A stretch of DNA of 64,000 bases, taken from contig JBEQUE010000144.1 of the NCBI GenBank assembly GCA_040349255.1, positions 1-64,000 of the forward strand. The letters run 5' to 3'. This DNA is from DATMER01 sp040349255. GTDB lineage: Bacteria; Acidobacteriota; Thermoanaerobaculia; Multivoradales; UBA5704. Positions 1-9,066 of this stretch are shown here, piece after piece; within the stretch, counting starts at the first letter, position 1, and the number at the start of each line of letters is the position of its first letter. The position numbers were made by a program, and so were the translations under genes. A model generated the notes under the pieces. It saw only the letters and a list, made by a program, of their open reading frames with translations, was not told where the DNA came from and made no database searches.

Positions 1-2795
1 TCGCCCTGGGCGCGCGAGAGGTGCTCGATCACCTCCAGGAACGAGATCTTCTCGAAGCTCCCGGGCGGCTCGCTCAGCTCCTCCAGCTCGTCCACCAGCC
101 CGCGTCGGAACGAGAGGTTCGGCCGGTCGAACGTGCGCGAAGCGAATTCAACCGCCGCCGGGTTCGCGTCCACCCCCAGCACCCGCGTCCCGGGCAACTC
201 CGAAGCCATGGCCGCGAGGATGCCGGAGCCGCAGCCGGCGTCGAGCATGCGGTCGCCCGGCGTCAGCCGCAGGAGCGCGAGCGCCTCCTCCAGTTTCGCC
301 CGATGCCAGAAACGCTGCGGCGCCGGCCCATGGTGGAGGGCCCGGTACTGGTACTCGCCGGGAATCGCGATCCGGTCACCGGTCCGGCGCTCGGAGGAGA
401 CCGGCGGCTCGACGCTCTTCCGTCTTCTAAGGATCGACACGGCGGCGATCAGGACCAGGGACGCGGCGCTCAGCCCGAGTCCCACCTCGAACGAGCGCGG
501 CCGGTAGAACAGCTCCACCTTGTGCTGGCCCTTCGGGACCTGGATCGCGAGGAAGGCGTGATCGCCGAACCCCACCGGCACCTCGCGTCCGTCGATCCGC
601 GCCCGCCACCCCTTCCACGCGGTCTCCGTGACCACCACCCAGCCGGGCCGACGCCGCATCTGCGTCGTCATCTCGAACCGGAGGCCGCGGCGCCGGATAT
701 CCACCCAGCCCGGGCCGTTGCGCGCGTCCCGCTGCGGGCCGTCATACCCTTCCGGCGGCGAGATCCACGCGAGCCCCCGGAAGTCCTTGACGCCGCGCAT
801 CTGCTCGACCTCCTCGTGCGGAGGCACCCCGAGCCGGACCCGGCGCGGCACGAAGGCGCGAGGCAGCACGTCCGGGTTCTCCCAGAGCTTCGAGCTGCGG
901 CCGGCCGCCACCTCCCGCCAGCCGGGGATCCTGCGCGGACCCGCGGTCATCGCGTAGCGCACGTTCATCAGCGAGAGGAGCGGCTTGTTGATCCTCCGCA
1001 CCGACAGGTACCAGCTCGGCAGCGGGTGCGCCCAGAGAGGCAGCAGCTCCGCGAACCGGCGATGGAGGATCGCCTGGTAGCCGCGCACGTCCTCGATCCC
1101 GTAGTGGGTCCCCTGGTTCGGGATCATCTGGAAGTCCTGCCCCACGAACCGCCACGGCACCTCGCTGTCCGTGGGCAGGGCGTCGAGCGGCGCCACCCGC
1201 GGATAGAACGCGCGGGCCGGGACCGTCGGATAGAACGAGCCCATCTCACCCGTGCGCTGGAGCGCGAGCACCGCCACCAGAACAGCGGCCACAAGGCCGG
1301 CGCGATGCGAAAGACGGGGCACCAGGGCCAGCCCCGCGATCAAGGCCACGGCCAGGAGAGGAACGACGCTCCAGACCAGCCAGTGGTCCATCACCCGGTC
1401 CGAATATCCAGCCTCCGCACTGTGGGGGAACAGCGGGACCAGGATTGCGGCATATCCGAAAGCCGCCGCGACGCAGGCGACGGCCAGCCCGCGGGACCGG
1501 CCGCGGCTCAGCCAGGCCTCCATCCCGAGAGCCGCGAGCCCTGCCGTGGCGAACGCGCCCATGAAGACCAGCCGCTCGTTGAGCGCCATCGAGAACAGCG
1601 GCAGCTTCGCGAGGAGCGGATACACGACCGGCATCTTGGCCCCGGCGAGCATCCCGACGAGCCCGAACGCCGCCAGGAGATAGCGCCCCCGCCAGTGGCC
1701 GCGGACCAGGCCGTAAAGCGCCGGCCCCCAGAGGACGCTCCCGCCATAGGCCGAAAAAAGGGGCGAGGTCAGCCAGGGCGCGCTCCCCGGCCGCGGCTCA
1801 TAGATCATGGAAGGCAGCACGATCGCAGCCAGTCGCCGCAAGGCCTCCGGAGCCGGCAACGCCTCCGCGATCGTCGGCGCCCCCTTGCGCAGCAACCACT
1901 GGAGCGTCTGCAGGAGAGCCTCGATCAGCGGCAGCAGGTAGATCGCCGAGAGCGCCAGCGCCAGGACGCCGCCTGCCAGGGTCCAGCCCGCGATCCGCGG
2001 CAGATCCCTTCGCGGAGCCGAAACGGCCTCGGCGATCCCGAACACCGCGCCCACGGCCACGACGTGGATCACGCTCTCCGGATGCCCGGCGAAGATCGTC
2101 AGCGCCAGGCCGATCGCCAGGAGCAGCGCCGAAGGCCAGCCCGGCTGGCGGACCACCCGGCGGGCGCCGAGCACCACGAACGGCGCCAGTGCCACCGCAG
2201 CGCCGAGGGGCCACTCCAGCCATGCGGCGAGGAACGACGAGAACGCCCATCCCACCGCCCCGAAGAACGCCGCGGTCTCGCGGCACTCCAGGTCCCGGAG
2301 ATAGAGGAACATGCCGAGCGCCGAGACCAGGAGCTGGGCCGCGGCCCCGAACGTGAACGCCAGGGCGAACGGCACCAGGAGAGAGAGAGCGTTGACCGGA
2401 TAGTAGGGCGCCGGCTGGGCCGAGCCGGAGAGCGGATCGCCGCACAGGATGAACGGGTTCCAGAGCGGCCACTCGCCCTGGCTCCAGGCGTAGCGCACCG
2501 CCTGCCGCCAGGGCAGGATGGCGCTGTAAACGTCCGTCAGCACCCCCTTGCGATCGTCGCCGATGCCATACTCCGCCGCGTGGGGGGCCAGCGGCTCGGC
2601 GCTGTAGGCAAGGTCGACCGGCGCGTAGATCCGGCCGGTCAGGAGCGCCCAGCCGGTGAAGCAGAGCGGCAGCAGGGCGAGCGCCAGTGCGGCGCGCCGG
2701 GATATCCGGGCCACCAGCCGGTGGGCGAGCGCCAGGAGCGCCGCGGCGAAGGCGGCGTAAAGGACAGCCGCCGAGAGTTGCTGGAACAGCCCCAA
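1..2795 (-). CDS. YfhO-like membrane protein fused to SAM methyltransferase, partial
   Basis: One open frame runs from a TTG at 2795 off the left edge with no stop, so the C-terminus is missing. The first ~790 residues look like a YfhO-type polytopic protein: many hydrophobic segments, an early PWRQAVRYAW/WPLWNPF stretch, and the typical C-terminal beta module (GWVVVTETAWKGW, AIQVPKGQHKVEL) followed by a last membrane helix ending RRRKS. About 25 residues later a class I methyltransferase begins, with the SAM loop LDAGCGSG and FLEVIEH. YfhO proteins are linked to glycosylation of envelope polymers; the methyltransferase tail is probably cytoplasmic. The start overlaps no ATG and sits 5 nt after the stop of the upstream glycosyltransferase, with GGAG 12 nt upstream, so TTG is a best guess. 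The two genes probably form an operon. Substrates are unknown. Confidence 0.72.
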   Translation of the reverse strand, partial: MGLFQQLSAAVLYAAFAAALLALAHRLVARISRRAALALALLPLCFTGWALLTGRIYAPVDLAYSAEPLAPHAAEYGIGDDRKGVLTDVYSAILPWRQAVRYAWSQGEWPLWNPFILCGDPLSGSAQPAPYYPVNALSLLVPFALAFTFGAAAQLLVSALGMFLYLRDLECRETAAFFGAVGWAFSSFLAAWLEWPLGAAVALAPFVVLGARRVVRQPGWPSALLLAIGLALTIFAGHPESVIHVVAVGAVFGIAEAVSAPRRDLPRIAGWTLAGGVLALALSAIYLLPLIEALLQTLQWLLRKGAPTIAEALPAPEALRRLAAIVLPSMIYEPRPGSAPWLTSPLFSAYGGSVLWGPALYGLVRGHWRGRYLLAAFGLVGMLAGAKMPVVYPLLAKLPLFSMALNERLVFMGAFATAGLAALGMEAWLSRGRSRGLAVACVAAAFGYAAILVPLFPHSAEAGYSDRVMDHWLVWSVVPLLAVALIAGLALVPRLSHRAGLVAAVLVAVLALQRTGEMGSFYPTVPARAFYPRVAPLDALPTDSEVPWRFVGQDFQMIPNQGTHYGIEDVRGYQAILHRRFAELLPLWAHPLPSWYLSVRRINKPLLSLMNVRYAMTAGPRRIPGWREVAAGRSSKLWENPDVLPRAFVPRRVRLGVPPHEEVEQMRGVKDFRGLAWISPPEGYDGPQRDARNGPGWVDIRRRGLRFEMTTQMRRRPGWVVVTETAWKGWRARIDGREVPVGFGDHAFLAIQVPKGQHKVELFYRPRSFEVGLGLSAASLVLIAAVSILRRRKSVEPPVSSERRTGDRIAIPGEYQYRALHHGPAPQRFWHRAKLEEALALLRLTPGDRMLDAGCGSGILAAMASELPGTRVLGVDANPAAVEFASRTFDRPNLSFRRGLVDELEELSEPPGSFEKISFLEVIEHLSRAQG

Positions 2796-2800
2796 GACGC

Positions 2801-3673
2801 TCAGCGGCTCCGATGAACCTGGAGGAGCCGCCCGGCAGGCTCCTCCTCCAGGGGGCTCTCCGCCGTCATCCCGGCGACCTGCGCGAAATCGTCGGCGACG
2901 ATCCTGGCGAGGGCCGGGCAGCGGTAGGCGCCGCGGAAGGCGAAGAGTCGGATGCGCGCCACGTCGATCAGCATCCGGGCCGAGTCGCGCAGCAGGCGCA
3001 TCGTGGAGGTCTCGTTGTCGCGGAGCTTGACCGAGATGCGCTTGATGTCCGTGCGATAGACCAGCGCGAGATACAGCAGCTCGACGTCAAAGGCGAAGCG
3101 GTCGATCCGCGAGATCCCGAAGAGCGCCTGGGCGACGTCGCCGCGGAAGGCCTTGAAGCCGCACTGCGTATCGAAGAAGCCGCCGGTCACGAAGATCCCG
3201 ACCAGCTTCGAGAACAGTCCCGAGGCGATCCGGCGCCGCCAGCCGACGTCGAGCGCGTAGCTCGACTCCGGCAGCGTGCGGTCGCCGACCGCGAGGTGGA
3301 AGCCGCGCTCCTCGATGAAGCGCACCGCGGCGGCGATCGGCTCGAGACCGAACGGCAGATCGACGTCCGTGAAGATCCGCACCCGGCCGCGGCAGGAGAG
3401 CATCCCGGCGCGGACCGCGGCGCCCTTGCCCCGGTTGGCCGGCAGGCGCAGGAGCCGGACCGTCCCCTCCTCCGGCCACGACGCATCGAAGTCGCCGCCG
3501 CCGTCGTCCACCACTACGACCTCGTACGAGCCGAACCGGTCGCCCAGGAACCGGGCCAGGCGGTCGGCCGAGCGCCGGGCGAGCGCCGCGCTGCGGAAGC
3601 AGGGCAGCACCACGGAGACGTCCGGCGGGGCGGGATCGGAGACCTGGCGCACGGGGCGGTACTGTACCATCAA
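2801..3673 (-). CDS. GT2 glycosyltransferase, dolichyl-phosphate glucose synthase-like
   Basis: 290 residues. The N-terminal half is a GT-A fold: VSVVLPCFRS, VVVVDDGGGDF, the nucleotide-binding LLRLPANRGKGAAVRAGM, and the DxD-type metal motif FTDVDLPFG. RRRIASGLFSKLVG and TQCGFKAFRGD are typical of polyprenyl-phosphate glycosyltransferases of the DPG/DPM group. No strong membrane helices are seen at the C-terminus, so it probably works at the membrane face, moving a sugar from a nucleotide donor to a lipid carrier. The adjacent YfhO-like protein would be a plausible user of the lipid-linked sugar. Start: two consecutive ATGs at 3673 and 3670; the first is given. It is divergent from the recombinase gene across a 94-bp gap. 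Confidence 0.85.
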   Translation of the reverse strand: MMVQYRPVRQVSDPAPPDVSVVLPCFRSAALARRSADRLARFLGDRFGSYEVVVVDDGGGDFDASWPEEGTVRLLRLPANRGKGAAVRAGMLSCRGRVRIFTDVDLPFGLEPIAAAVRFIEERGFHLAVGDRTLPESSYALDVGWRRRIASGLFSKLVGIFVTGGFFDTQCGFKAFRGDVAQALFGISRIDRFAFDVELLYLALVYRTDIKRISVKLRDNETSTMRLLRDSARMLIDVARIRLFAFRGAYRCPALARIVADDFAQVAGMTAESPLEEEPAGRLLQVHRSR

Positions 3674-3767
3674 GACGAGCGGCCCTCATCTTTCCGTCCC
3701 GGCATACCCCAGGTTCCCGTCTCTCACGCTATCATCCTCCCCTCCGGGATCTTGGGAGGGATCGAGG

Positions 3768-4718
3768 ATGAACGTCCAGGACGCGATTGCACAATTTCTC
3801 TTTCACTGCCAGTACGAGAAGAACCTCAGCCCCAAGACCCTCAAGGCCTACTCGATCGACCTGCGCCAGTTCCGGGTCTTCATCGCGACCGAGCTCGGCG
3901 TGACCGAAGTCGGCGGCATCGACAAGGTCGTCCTGCGCTCCTACATCAAGAGCCTGTTCGGGGACCTGGCCGAAAAGAGCGTCAAGAGAAAGGTGGCGAC
4001 GCTCAAATCCCTCTTCCACCACCTGGAGCGGGAGGACGAGATCCTGTTGAATCCGTTCCGGAAGCTCGACGTCCGGATCAAGGAGAAGAAACGCCTCCCG
4101 CGGACGATCCCGCTGGCCGACCTGGAGCGCCTGTTCCGGCATCTCTACCGTCTCAAGGCCGACGCGCGGGACCGGGAGTCGCAGAGCTACCGCGCGCTGA
4201 TCCGGGACATCGCGGTCCTGGAGCTGCTCTTCGCCACGGGCGCGCGGGTGGCCGAGGTCTGCAATCTCGGCACGGCGGACGTGGACCTGAGGCGAGGCCA
4301 GGCGCGCATCCTCGGCAAGGGAGGCCGGGAAAGGATCCTGCCGTTCTGGGACGACGAGCTGTCGAGGCTCCTCGGCGAATACGTCGCAATTTCCCGGGAG
4401 CCCCCCGGGCAGGAGAGTGGTCATTTCTTCCGCAACCGCAGAGGCCGGCGGCTCTCCGAGCAGTCGGTCCGCATGGTCCTCCGCAAGCACGCGAGGGGGG
4501 CCGGCCTGCGCATCCCGATCACACCCCACATGCTGCGCCACTCGCTGGCCACCCTCCTGCTGGAGGAAGGGCTGGACATCCGCTACATCCAGCACCTCCT
4601 GGGCCACTCCTCGATCGCGACCACCCAGATCTACACCGAGGTCCGGGCGGGAGGCCAGCGCCGCGCCCTGGCGCAGAAACATCCGCGGCGGAAGCTGCGG
4701 ATTCCTACGCAATGGTAA
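3768..4718 (+). CDS. Tyrosine recombinase, XerC/XerD family
   Basis: 316 residues, the usual Xer length. The N-terminal SAM-like core-binding domain is seen (FLFHCQYEKNLSPKTLKAY). The catalytic domain carries the first Arg in FATGARVAEVCNL, a Lys in GKGGRERILPF, the HxLR motif in PHMLRHSLATLLLEEG, the second His in LLGHSSIATTQIYTEV, and the Tyr nucleophile in that same motif. It cuts and rejoins DNA through a phosphotyrosine link. The start at 3768 is preceded by a strong GGGAGGG. It stands alone, 33 bp upstream of the extended start of the CHAT gene, and could be a chromosome dimer resolvase or an island integrase; no attachment sites were recognised. A dif-like site was not found by eye. 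Confidence 0.9.
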   Translation: MNVQDAIAQFLFHCQYEKNLSPKTLKAYSIDLRQFRVFIATELGVTEVGGIDKVVLRSYIKSLFGDLAEKSVKRKVATLKSLFHHLEREDEILLNPFRKLDVRIKEKKRLPRTIPLADLERLFRHLYRLKADARDRESQSYRALIRDIAVLELLFATGARVAEVCNLGTADVDLRRGQARILGKGGRERILPFWDDELSRLLGEYVAISREPPGQESGHFFRNRRGRRLSEQSVRMVLRKHARGAGLRIPITPHMLRHSLATLLLEEGLDIRYIQHLLGHSSIATTQIYTEVRAGGQRRALAQKHPRRKLRIPTQW

Positions 4719-4808
4719 AATCCGGCCGAACCCACCGGTCGGAGGCCTGCGATCGAGTACAACGATTTTGTCGTTCAGATTGGCCACCGGCGGGATGACG
4801 AGCTCACC

Positions 4809-6635
4809 GTGCGCGTGCTCGAGTCCCCGGCCGGTCAGGGCGAAGGAACGTTCCGCCTCCCCTGGACGGCGGACGCCTGGACCGAGATCCGCAGCGGAAT
4901 GAGCCTGGCCAGCCGGGATCTGAAGGCGAAGAACCCGGCCTCCGGCCTGCCCGATCCCCAGGAGATCGGAGGCGAGCTGTTCAATGCTCTCTTCTGCGGC
5001 CAGGTCGGTCTCTTGTGGGCGCGCAGCATCGGGGTCCTTCCGGACCGGGGCCTCCGCCTGCAGCTCCGCTTCAAGCTGGACGGCGTGCCGCCGGGCTCCT
5101 CTCTCCTCCACAGCCTGCCCTGGGAGCTCCTCCACCAGCCCGATACGCGCGACTTCCTCGCCCTGAGCCGGCTGACGCCGGTGGTGCGCTACCTGGAGGT
5201 CCCGCGCCCGGTCAACCTTTTCCGGCGCCCGTCCGTTCTGCGGATCCTGGTCGTGATCTGCGCTCCGGCCGGTCTCCCGCCTCTCGACCTCGCCCGGGAG
5301 CGCCAGGAGATCCAGAAGGCCTGGTACGAGCGCACCCACGTCGAGGTGGACTTCCTCGACCGTCCGCGGGTCGCGGCGCTCCGCGAGGCCCTTCTGAGGC
5401 GCCCCTACCACATCCTCCATTTCATGGGCCATGGCACCCTCGACCCCAACACGGGAGAGGGATTCCTCTTCTTCGAGAGCGAGGACGGATCCGCCGATCC
5501 GGTCTCGGGAGAGGCCCTGCTGACCCTGCTCAAGGACGTCACGAGCCTCCGCCTCGTCTTTCTCAACGCCTGCGAGACCGCGCGGGCTTCGGGGGAACGA
5601 GGGCTCGACCCGTTCGCCGGAATGGCGACCGCTCTGGTCCTGGGCGGCCTCCCGGCCGTGGTGGCGATGCAGCTCCCGATCTCGGACGCCTCGGCGATCA
5701 TCTTCAGCCGGGCCGTGCACCTCCGCCTCGCCGCCGGCGACCCGCTCGACGTCGCCGTCACCGAAGGCCGGCAGGCCCTGTTCGTCGCCGACCGCTCGAC
5801 CCTGGAATGGGCCATCCCCGTCCTCTTCACCCGCGTCCCCGATGGGCGGATCTTCGATCGGAAGGAGCTCCGGGCCCGGGACGATCCGAATTCGGAGACG
5901 AGGAAGCGCGGACTCCTGGCCGGCGTCTCGGTGGGGCTCGCCCTGCTCCTGGCGGCGATCCTCCTGCGCGACCTCCCGGATCTGAGAACCGCCAGGCCGA
6001 CGCTCGCGAAAGTCCGCGTGGGGGCGTTCCAGGTCGGCCGCCACGAGGTCACTCAGAAGGAGTTCCTCCAGTTCGTGCTCGCCAACCCGCGATGGCGCCG
6101 GGACCGCATCGAGCCGGGGCTTCACGACCGCGACTACCTGAAATCCTGGATCTCCTGGAGGACGCCGCCTCCCCGGCTCGACGACCATCCCGTGAGCCAC
6201 GTTTCCTGGTACGCGGCCGAAGCCTTCTGCGAGTGGATGGGAGGCCGCCTCCCCCGGATGAAGGAATGGCAGATCGCGGCCCACACGGCCGAGCACCGCT
6301 TCCCCTGGGGCGCCGGCCTTTCGGCCCGGTCACCGCTCAACTTCTGCGACCGCGCCTGCGCCGGACCCTCCCGCAGCGTCGATCCTGTCCTCGGGGAGGA
6401 CGGTTTCCCGGAAACGTCGCCGGTCGGCTCCTTCCCGGCCGGACGGACCCGCGAAGGCGTTTTCGACCTGAGCGGCAATGTCTGGGAGTGGAGCGCCGAG
6501 GCTTCCGGCTCGAAACGGGCCACCCTGGGAGGCTCCTACCTCTCCAGTTTCGACGAGTGCTCCACCGACAGGCCGGTCTGGGAAGAGGCCGCGCTCTGCG
6601 CCCCCGACGGCGGCTTCCGCTGCATCTGGGAGTGA
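4809..6635 (+). CDS. CHAT caspase-like protease fused to membrane helix and FGE-like domain
   Basis: 608 residues from the GTG at 4809. A beta-rich N-terminal region is followed by a CHAT domain with the His/Cys dyad: H208 in HFMGHGTLD and C255 in FLNACETAR. A single membrane helix lies at about 369-387 (VGLALLLAAILL). Residues ~397-608 form a formylglycine-generating-enzyme-like (SUMF1) fold: VGRHEVTQKEF, HPVSHVSWYAAEAFCEWMGG, LPRMKEW, FDLSGNVWEWS, GGFRC. The cysteine pair of true FGE is not kept (GGSYLSSFDEC), so this domain is more likely a binding or lectin-like module, on the far side of the membrane from the protease. The reading frame is open back to 4719, with GGAGG 6 nt before an ATC at 4752, and the extra residues match the N-terminal strand of related CHAT proteins; the true start may be this ATC. 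Followed 3 bp later by the TPR-OmpA gene. Confidence 0.85.
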   Translation: MRVLESPAGQGEGTFRLPWTADAWTEIRSGMSLASRDLKAKNPASGLPDPQEIGGELFNALFCGQVGLLWARSIGVLPDRGLRLQLRFKLDGVPPGSSLLHSLPWELLHQPDTRDFLALSRLTPVVRYLEVPRPVNLFRRPSVLRILVVICAPAGLPPLDLARERQEIQKAWYERTHVEVDFLDRPRVAALREALLRRPYHILHFMGHGTLDPNTGEGFLFFESEDGSADPVSGEALLTLLKDVTSLRLVFLNACETARASGERGLDPFAGMATALVLGGLPAVVAMQLPISDASAIIFSRAVHLRLAAGDPLDVAVTEGRQALFVADRSTLEWAIPVLFTRVPDGRIFDRKELRARDDPNSETRKRGLLAGVSVGLALLLAAILLRDLPDLRTARPTLAKVRVGAFQVGRHEVTQKEFLQFVLANPRWRRDRIEPGLHDRDYLKSWISWRTPPPRLDDHPVSHVSWYAAEAFCEWMGGRLPRMKEWQIAAHTAEHRFPWGAGLSARSPLNFCDRACAGPSRSVDPVLGEDGFPETSPVGSFPAGRTREGVFDLSGNVWEWSAEASGSKRATLGGSYLSSFDECSTDRPVWEEAALCAPDGGFRCIWE

Positions 6636-6638
6636 TCC

Positions 6639-7625
6639 TTGAACCGGTCCCGCCTCCAGCAAGCCCTCGCCCTCCTCGGGCTCCTGTTTCTCCTTCTTCT
6701 CTGGGGAGCGGACAGGTCCGCGCGCGGGCTCGCGAGGCGCGAGACGGCCCGGCGCCTCGCCGCCGAAGCCCTGGCTCACCAGGAGGAGCCGGAGTTGCAG
6801 CGCAGGCTGTTCCACCAGGCCCGCGAGGCCGATCCCTCGTATGACATCGCCCCCTGCGAGCAGGCCGCGCAGCTCGACCGCCAGGGACATGCCGCGGAAG
6901 CCTCGGAGAGCTTCCGGTCCTGCCTGGAGCGAGACCCCCGGCAGATCTACGCCCAGCTCGGCTACGCGCGCAACCGGCTGAAGTCCGCAGGGTCCGAATC
7001 CTATGTCGAGGCCCGGTCGTACCTGACGCGATTCCTCGACGCCGCGCCCCGGGACCCGGTCGCCTCGCGGGATGCCGCCAGCCGGAAAGCAGCCGCGGAC
7101 CTCGTCTTCGACCTGGAAGATCTCCTGAGCGGAGAGAGCCCTGGCCGGGAAGGGGAGATCCTGACCCGGGGCGAGATTCTCGGGATCCTGCTGCGGTCGC
7201 CGATCCGCAGCGTCTCGCGCTACGACGGCCCGCGCGTCCCGCTCCGCCTCGGTTTCCGGCCCGGCGACACCGCCCTCGGCACGCTGGCCGAGGAACAGTT
7301 GCAACAGGTTGTTCTCGCGCTCCGGGACGGCAGCCTCGCCGGTTCGCGGATCGGGATCGAAGGCCACACCGACAGCGTCGAGGGCCGGACGCGCGGGGCC
7401 CGTCTCGGGATCTCGATCCGGCGGGCGCAGGCGGTGAAGGATTTCCTCGTGCGGCACGGCGCGGTCCCGGAGCGCCGCGTGGCCGTGAGCGGCTTCGCGG
7501 ACGACTATCCTCTCGCGCCGAACGACACGGACCAGGGGAGAGCGGCCAACCGGCGCGTCGAGATCGTCAACCTGGCGACGCGCGACCTGGTGCGGTCGGA
7601 CGTGCGGGACCCGCTCGGCTTCTGA
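6639..7625 (+). CDS. Membrane-anchored TPR-like and OmpA domain protein
   Basis: 328 residues from a TTG start 3 bp after the CHAT-FGE stop, so translationally linked to it; GGAG lies just upstream. Residues ~8-24 are a hydrophobic anchor (LALLGLLFLLLLWG). A helical TPR-like region follows (AAQLDRQGHAAEASESFRSCLERDP). Residues ~200-315 are an OmpA-like peptidoglycan-binding fold with IGIEGHTDSVEG, the RRAQAVKDFLVRHG helix and GRAANRRVEIV. It would sit in the inner membrane and bind the cell wall. With the upstream protein it may form an envelope-spanning pair in which a cytoplasmic CHAT protease is coupled to the periplasm; this pairing is inference from gene order. Confidence 0.82.
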   Translation: MNRSRLQQALALLGLLFLLLLWGADRSARGLARRETARRLAAEALAHQEEPELQRRLFHQAREADPSYDIAPCEQAAQLDRQGHAAEASESFRSCLERDPRQIYAQLGYARNRLKSAGSESYVEARSYLTRFLDAAPRDPVASRDAASRKAAADLVFDLEDLLSGESPGREGEILTRGEILGILLRSPIRSVSRYDGPRVPLRLGFRPGDTALGTLAEEQLQQVVLALRDGSLAGSRIGIEGHTDSVEGRTRGARLGISIRRAQAVKDFLVRHGAVPERRVAVSGFADDYPLAPNDTDQGRAANRRVEIVNLATRDLVRSDVRDPLGF

Positions 7626-7635
7626 CGAGCGGAGC

Positions 7636-9051
7636 TCAGTCGGGGCGCGCCATCAATCGCACCGCCGGATCGCCGAGCACCACGAAGTTGCGCGCGTCGT
7701 TGTTCGCCTGCCACGTGCGGTTCAGGCGGCGTTCCTCGTTGGGGCTGAGAGCGCGCTTGCCGACGAACTGGCTGAGGTCCGCGGACAGGGCGGCGTGCGT
7801 CTGATTGACATACTCCATGGCAAAACCGATCGGATGGCCGTCCAGAAGACACTTCACCAGCGAGTCGTACACCTCGGTCTGCCCGCTCTCGGAAAAGCCG
7901 AAGGAAATCGTCCAGGCCCGATCGATGTGGCCCACCACTGCCAGCGCCCCGCCGCACGGGTGGCTGAGCAGCCGCGAGGGCAGATCGGCAAGGAACGGAG
8001 CCGGGGCGATCCTCGTCGGCTCCGCCAGATTGTATTCGTCGAAATCCGAGAGATCCGGCGAGCCCGCGCTGTGGCAGGCGAGGAAAAAGGCGATCAGGCC
8101 GAGAAGGGATTGATCGCCGACGTCGGCGCCGGAGAAATAGAAGTCGCGGGGGATCTCCTTCTTTCCCCATACTATGGGCCCCGGCCAGTCCTGGCAGAGC
8201 AAGGCTCCTTGATCGGCCGGGAAGCGCTTGTCGTCGATCGGGAAACGCATCCCGTGACTGGCGGTGAAGAGCAGCGAAGGCGTCTCTCCGCCTCCGAGCA
8301 GGCGCGCGAGCTGAGCCTTGGTGGCGTCCTCCCTGAGAAACTCCCGCAAGTCCCAGCCCGGCTTCTTCTTGAGCTCTTCCTTCACGACCTTCGCGAGCGG
8401 CTCGATCAGATCGTAAAGGGTTCTGTAGGTTGCGGGATCGTCCGGGTTGCAGACTCCGAACAGCGCCACCTCTCGGCGGGGCCGGCGGGGCAGCACCCCG
8501 TTCCCGGTCTCGGCATCCACCACGCTCCGGGCGTAGCTCGCATAGTCGTCGGCGTTCTTGAGATGAAGCCTGCCGACCGCATGCGGCACGTCGAGGTCGT
8601 ACTGAAACCGGAATGGAATGGTTTTGGGATCCCCCACGATCAGCAGGTAGTACGGAATCTTCGTGGGATTGGCCGGGCCGCCGGCGGCAGCTCCATGAGC
8701 GGCCAGGAACTGCTGCTTCGTCTGGGGCTTGCTCCACTCGAAAGGCTTGAAGCGGTCCCCCGCCTGTTGTCGGCGGAGCTTCAGCAGCGGCTCCAGCGCC
8801 GACCGCACGTCTTCCCCGACATCGGAAGCGAAGAGGACTCCCCACCCTGACGAGGCCAGATCCTTGGGATCGAAACCATAGGCCAGTTGGCGCTCTTTGT
8901 CGTTGAGATCGTAGCGCTGCGCCCACCACTTCAGCGCCCGCAGCGCGGCCCGGTCGGCGGGGACGCCCGTGGCCGGCTTCAATCCCGGCGGAGACGGCAG
9001 GTAGAGCCCGGTGGAGCCGTCGATCCCGTTGTAGACCTCCCCCTCGTCCAT
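7636..9051 (-). CDS. C25/caspase-like peptidase, paralogue 1
   Basis: 471 residues with a gingipain/caspase-type core. Candidate catalytic residues are H266 in LLFTASHGMRF and C326 in AFFLACHSAGSP. Conserved blocks IPYYLLIVGDPKTIPFRFQY and HAVGRLHL, plus the terminal ARNFVVLGDPAVRLM, are typical of the C25-like family found near CHAT genes. No signal peptide, so probably cytoplasmic. It is a clear paralogue of the gene at 14298-15716, sharing all blocks in the same order. It lies 15 bp downstream of the TPR-CHAT gene (9067-12357) and is probably co-transcribed with it. It converges on the OmpA-domain gene with only a 10-bp gap. Substrate unknown; a regulated protease is inferred. Confidence 0.8.
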   Translation of the reverse strand: MDEGEVYNGIDGSTGLYLPSPPGLKPATGVPADRAALRALKWWAQRYDLNDKERQLAYGFDPKDLASSGWGVLFASDVGEDVRSALEPLLKLRRQQAGDRFKPFEWSKPQTKQQFLAAHGAAAGGPANPTKIPYYLLIVGDPKTIPFRFQYDLDVPHAVGRLHLKNADDYASYARSVVDAETGNGVLPRRPRREVALFGVCNPDDPATYRTLYDLIEPLAKVVKEELKKKPGWDLREFLREDATKAQLARLLGGGETPSLLFTASHGMRFPIDDKRFPADQGALLCQDWPGPIVWGKKEIPRDFYFSGADVGDQSLLGLIAFFLACHSAGSPDLSDFDEYNLAEPTRIAPAPFLADLPSRLLSHPCGGALAVVGHIDRAWTISFGFSESGQTEVYDSLVKCLLDGHPIGFAMEYVNQTHAALSADLSQFVGKRALSPNEERRLNRTWQANNDARNFVVLGDPAVRLMARPD

Positions 9052-9066
9052 CGCTCCTCCTCTCCG

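Noticed and set aside
21..2816. Long plus-strand open frame, 931 codons
   Set aside because: It is the exact antisense frame of the YfhO-methyltransferase gene; its product is rich in Arg, Pro, Gln and His and has no family features.
3768..4718. Recombinase as the invertase for the 25-bp inverted repeat
   Set aside because: It is 28 kb away and looks like a standard Xer protein; no sequence link to the repeat is visible.
3732..6296. Minus-strand open frame, 854 codons
   Set aside because: Mirror of the recombinase and CHAT-FGE genes; low-complexity product.
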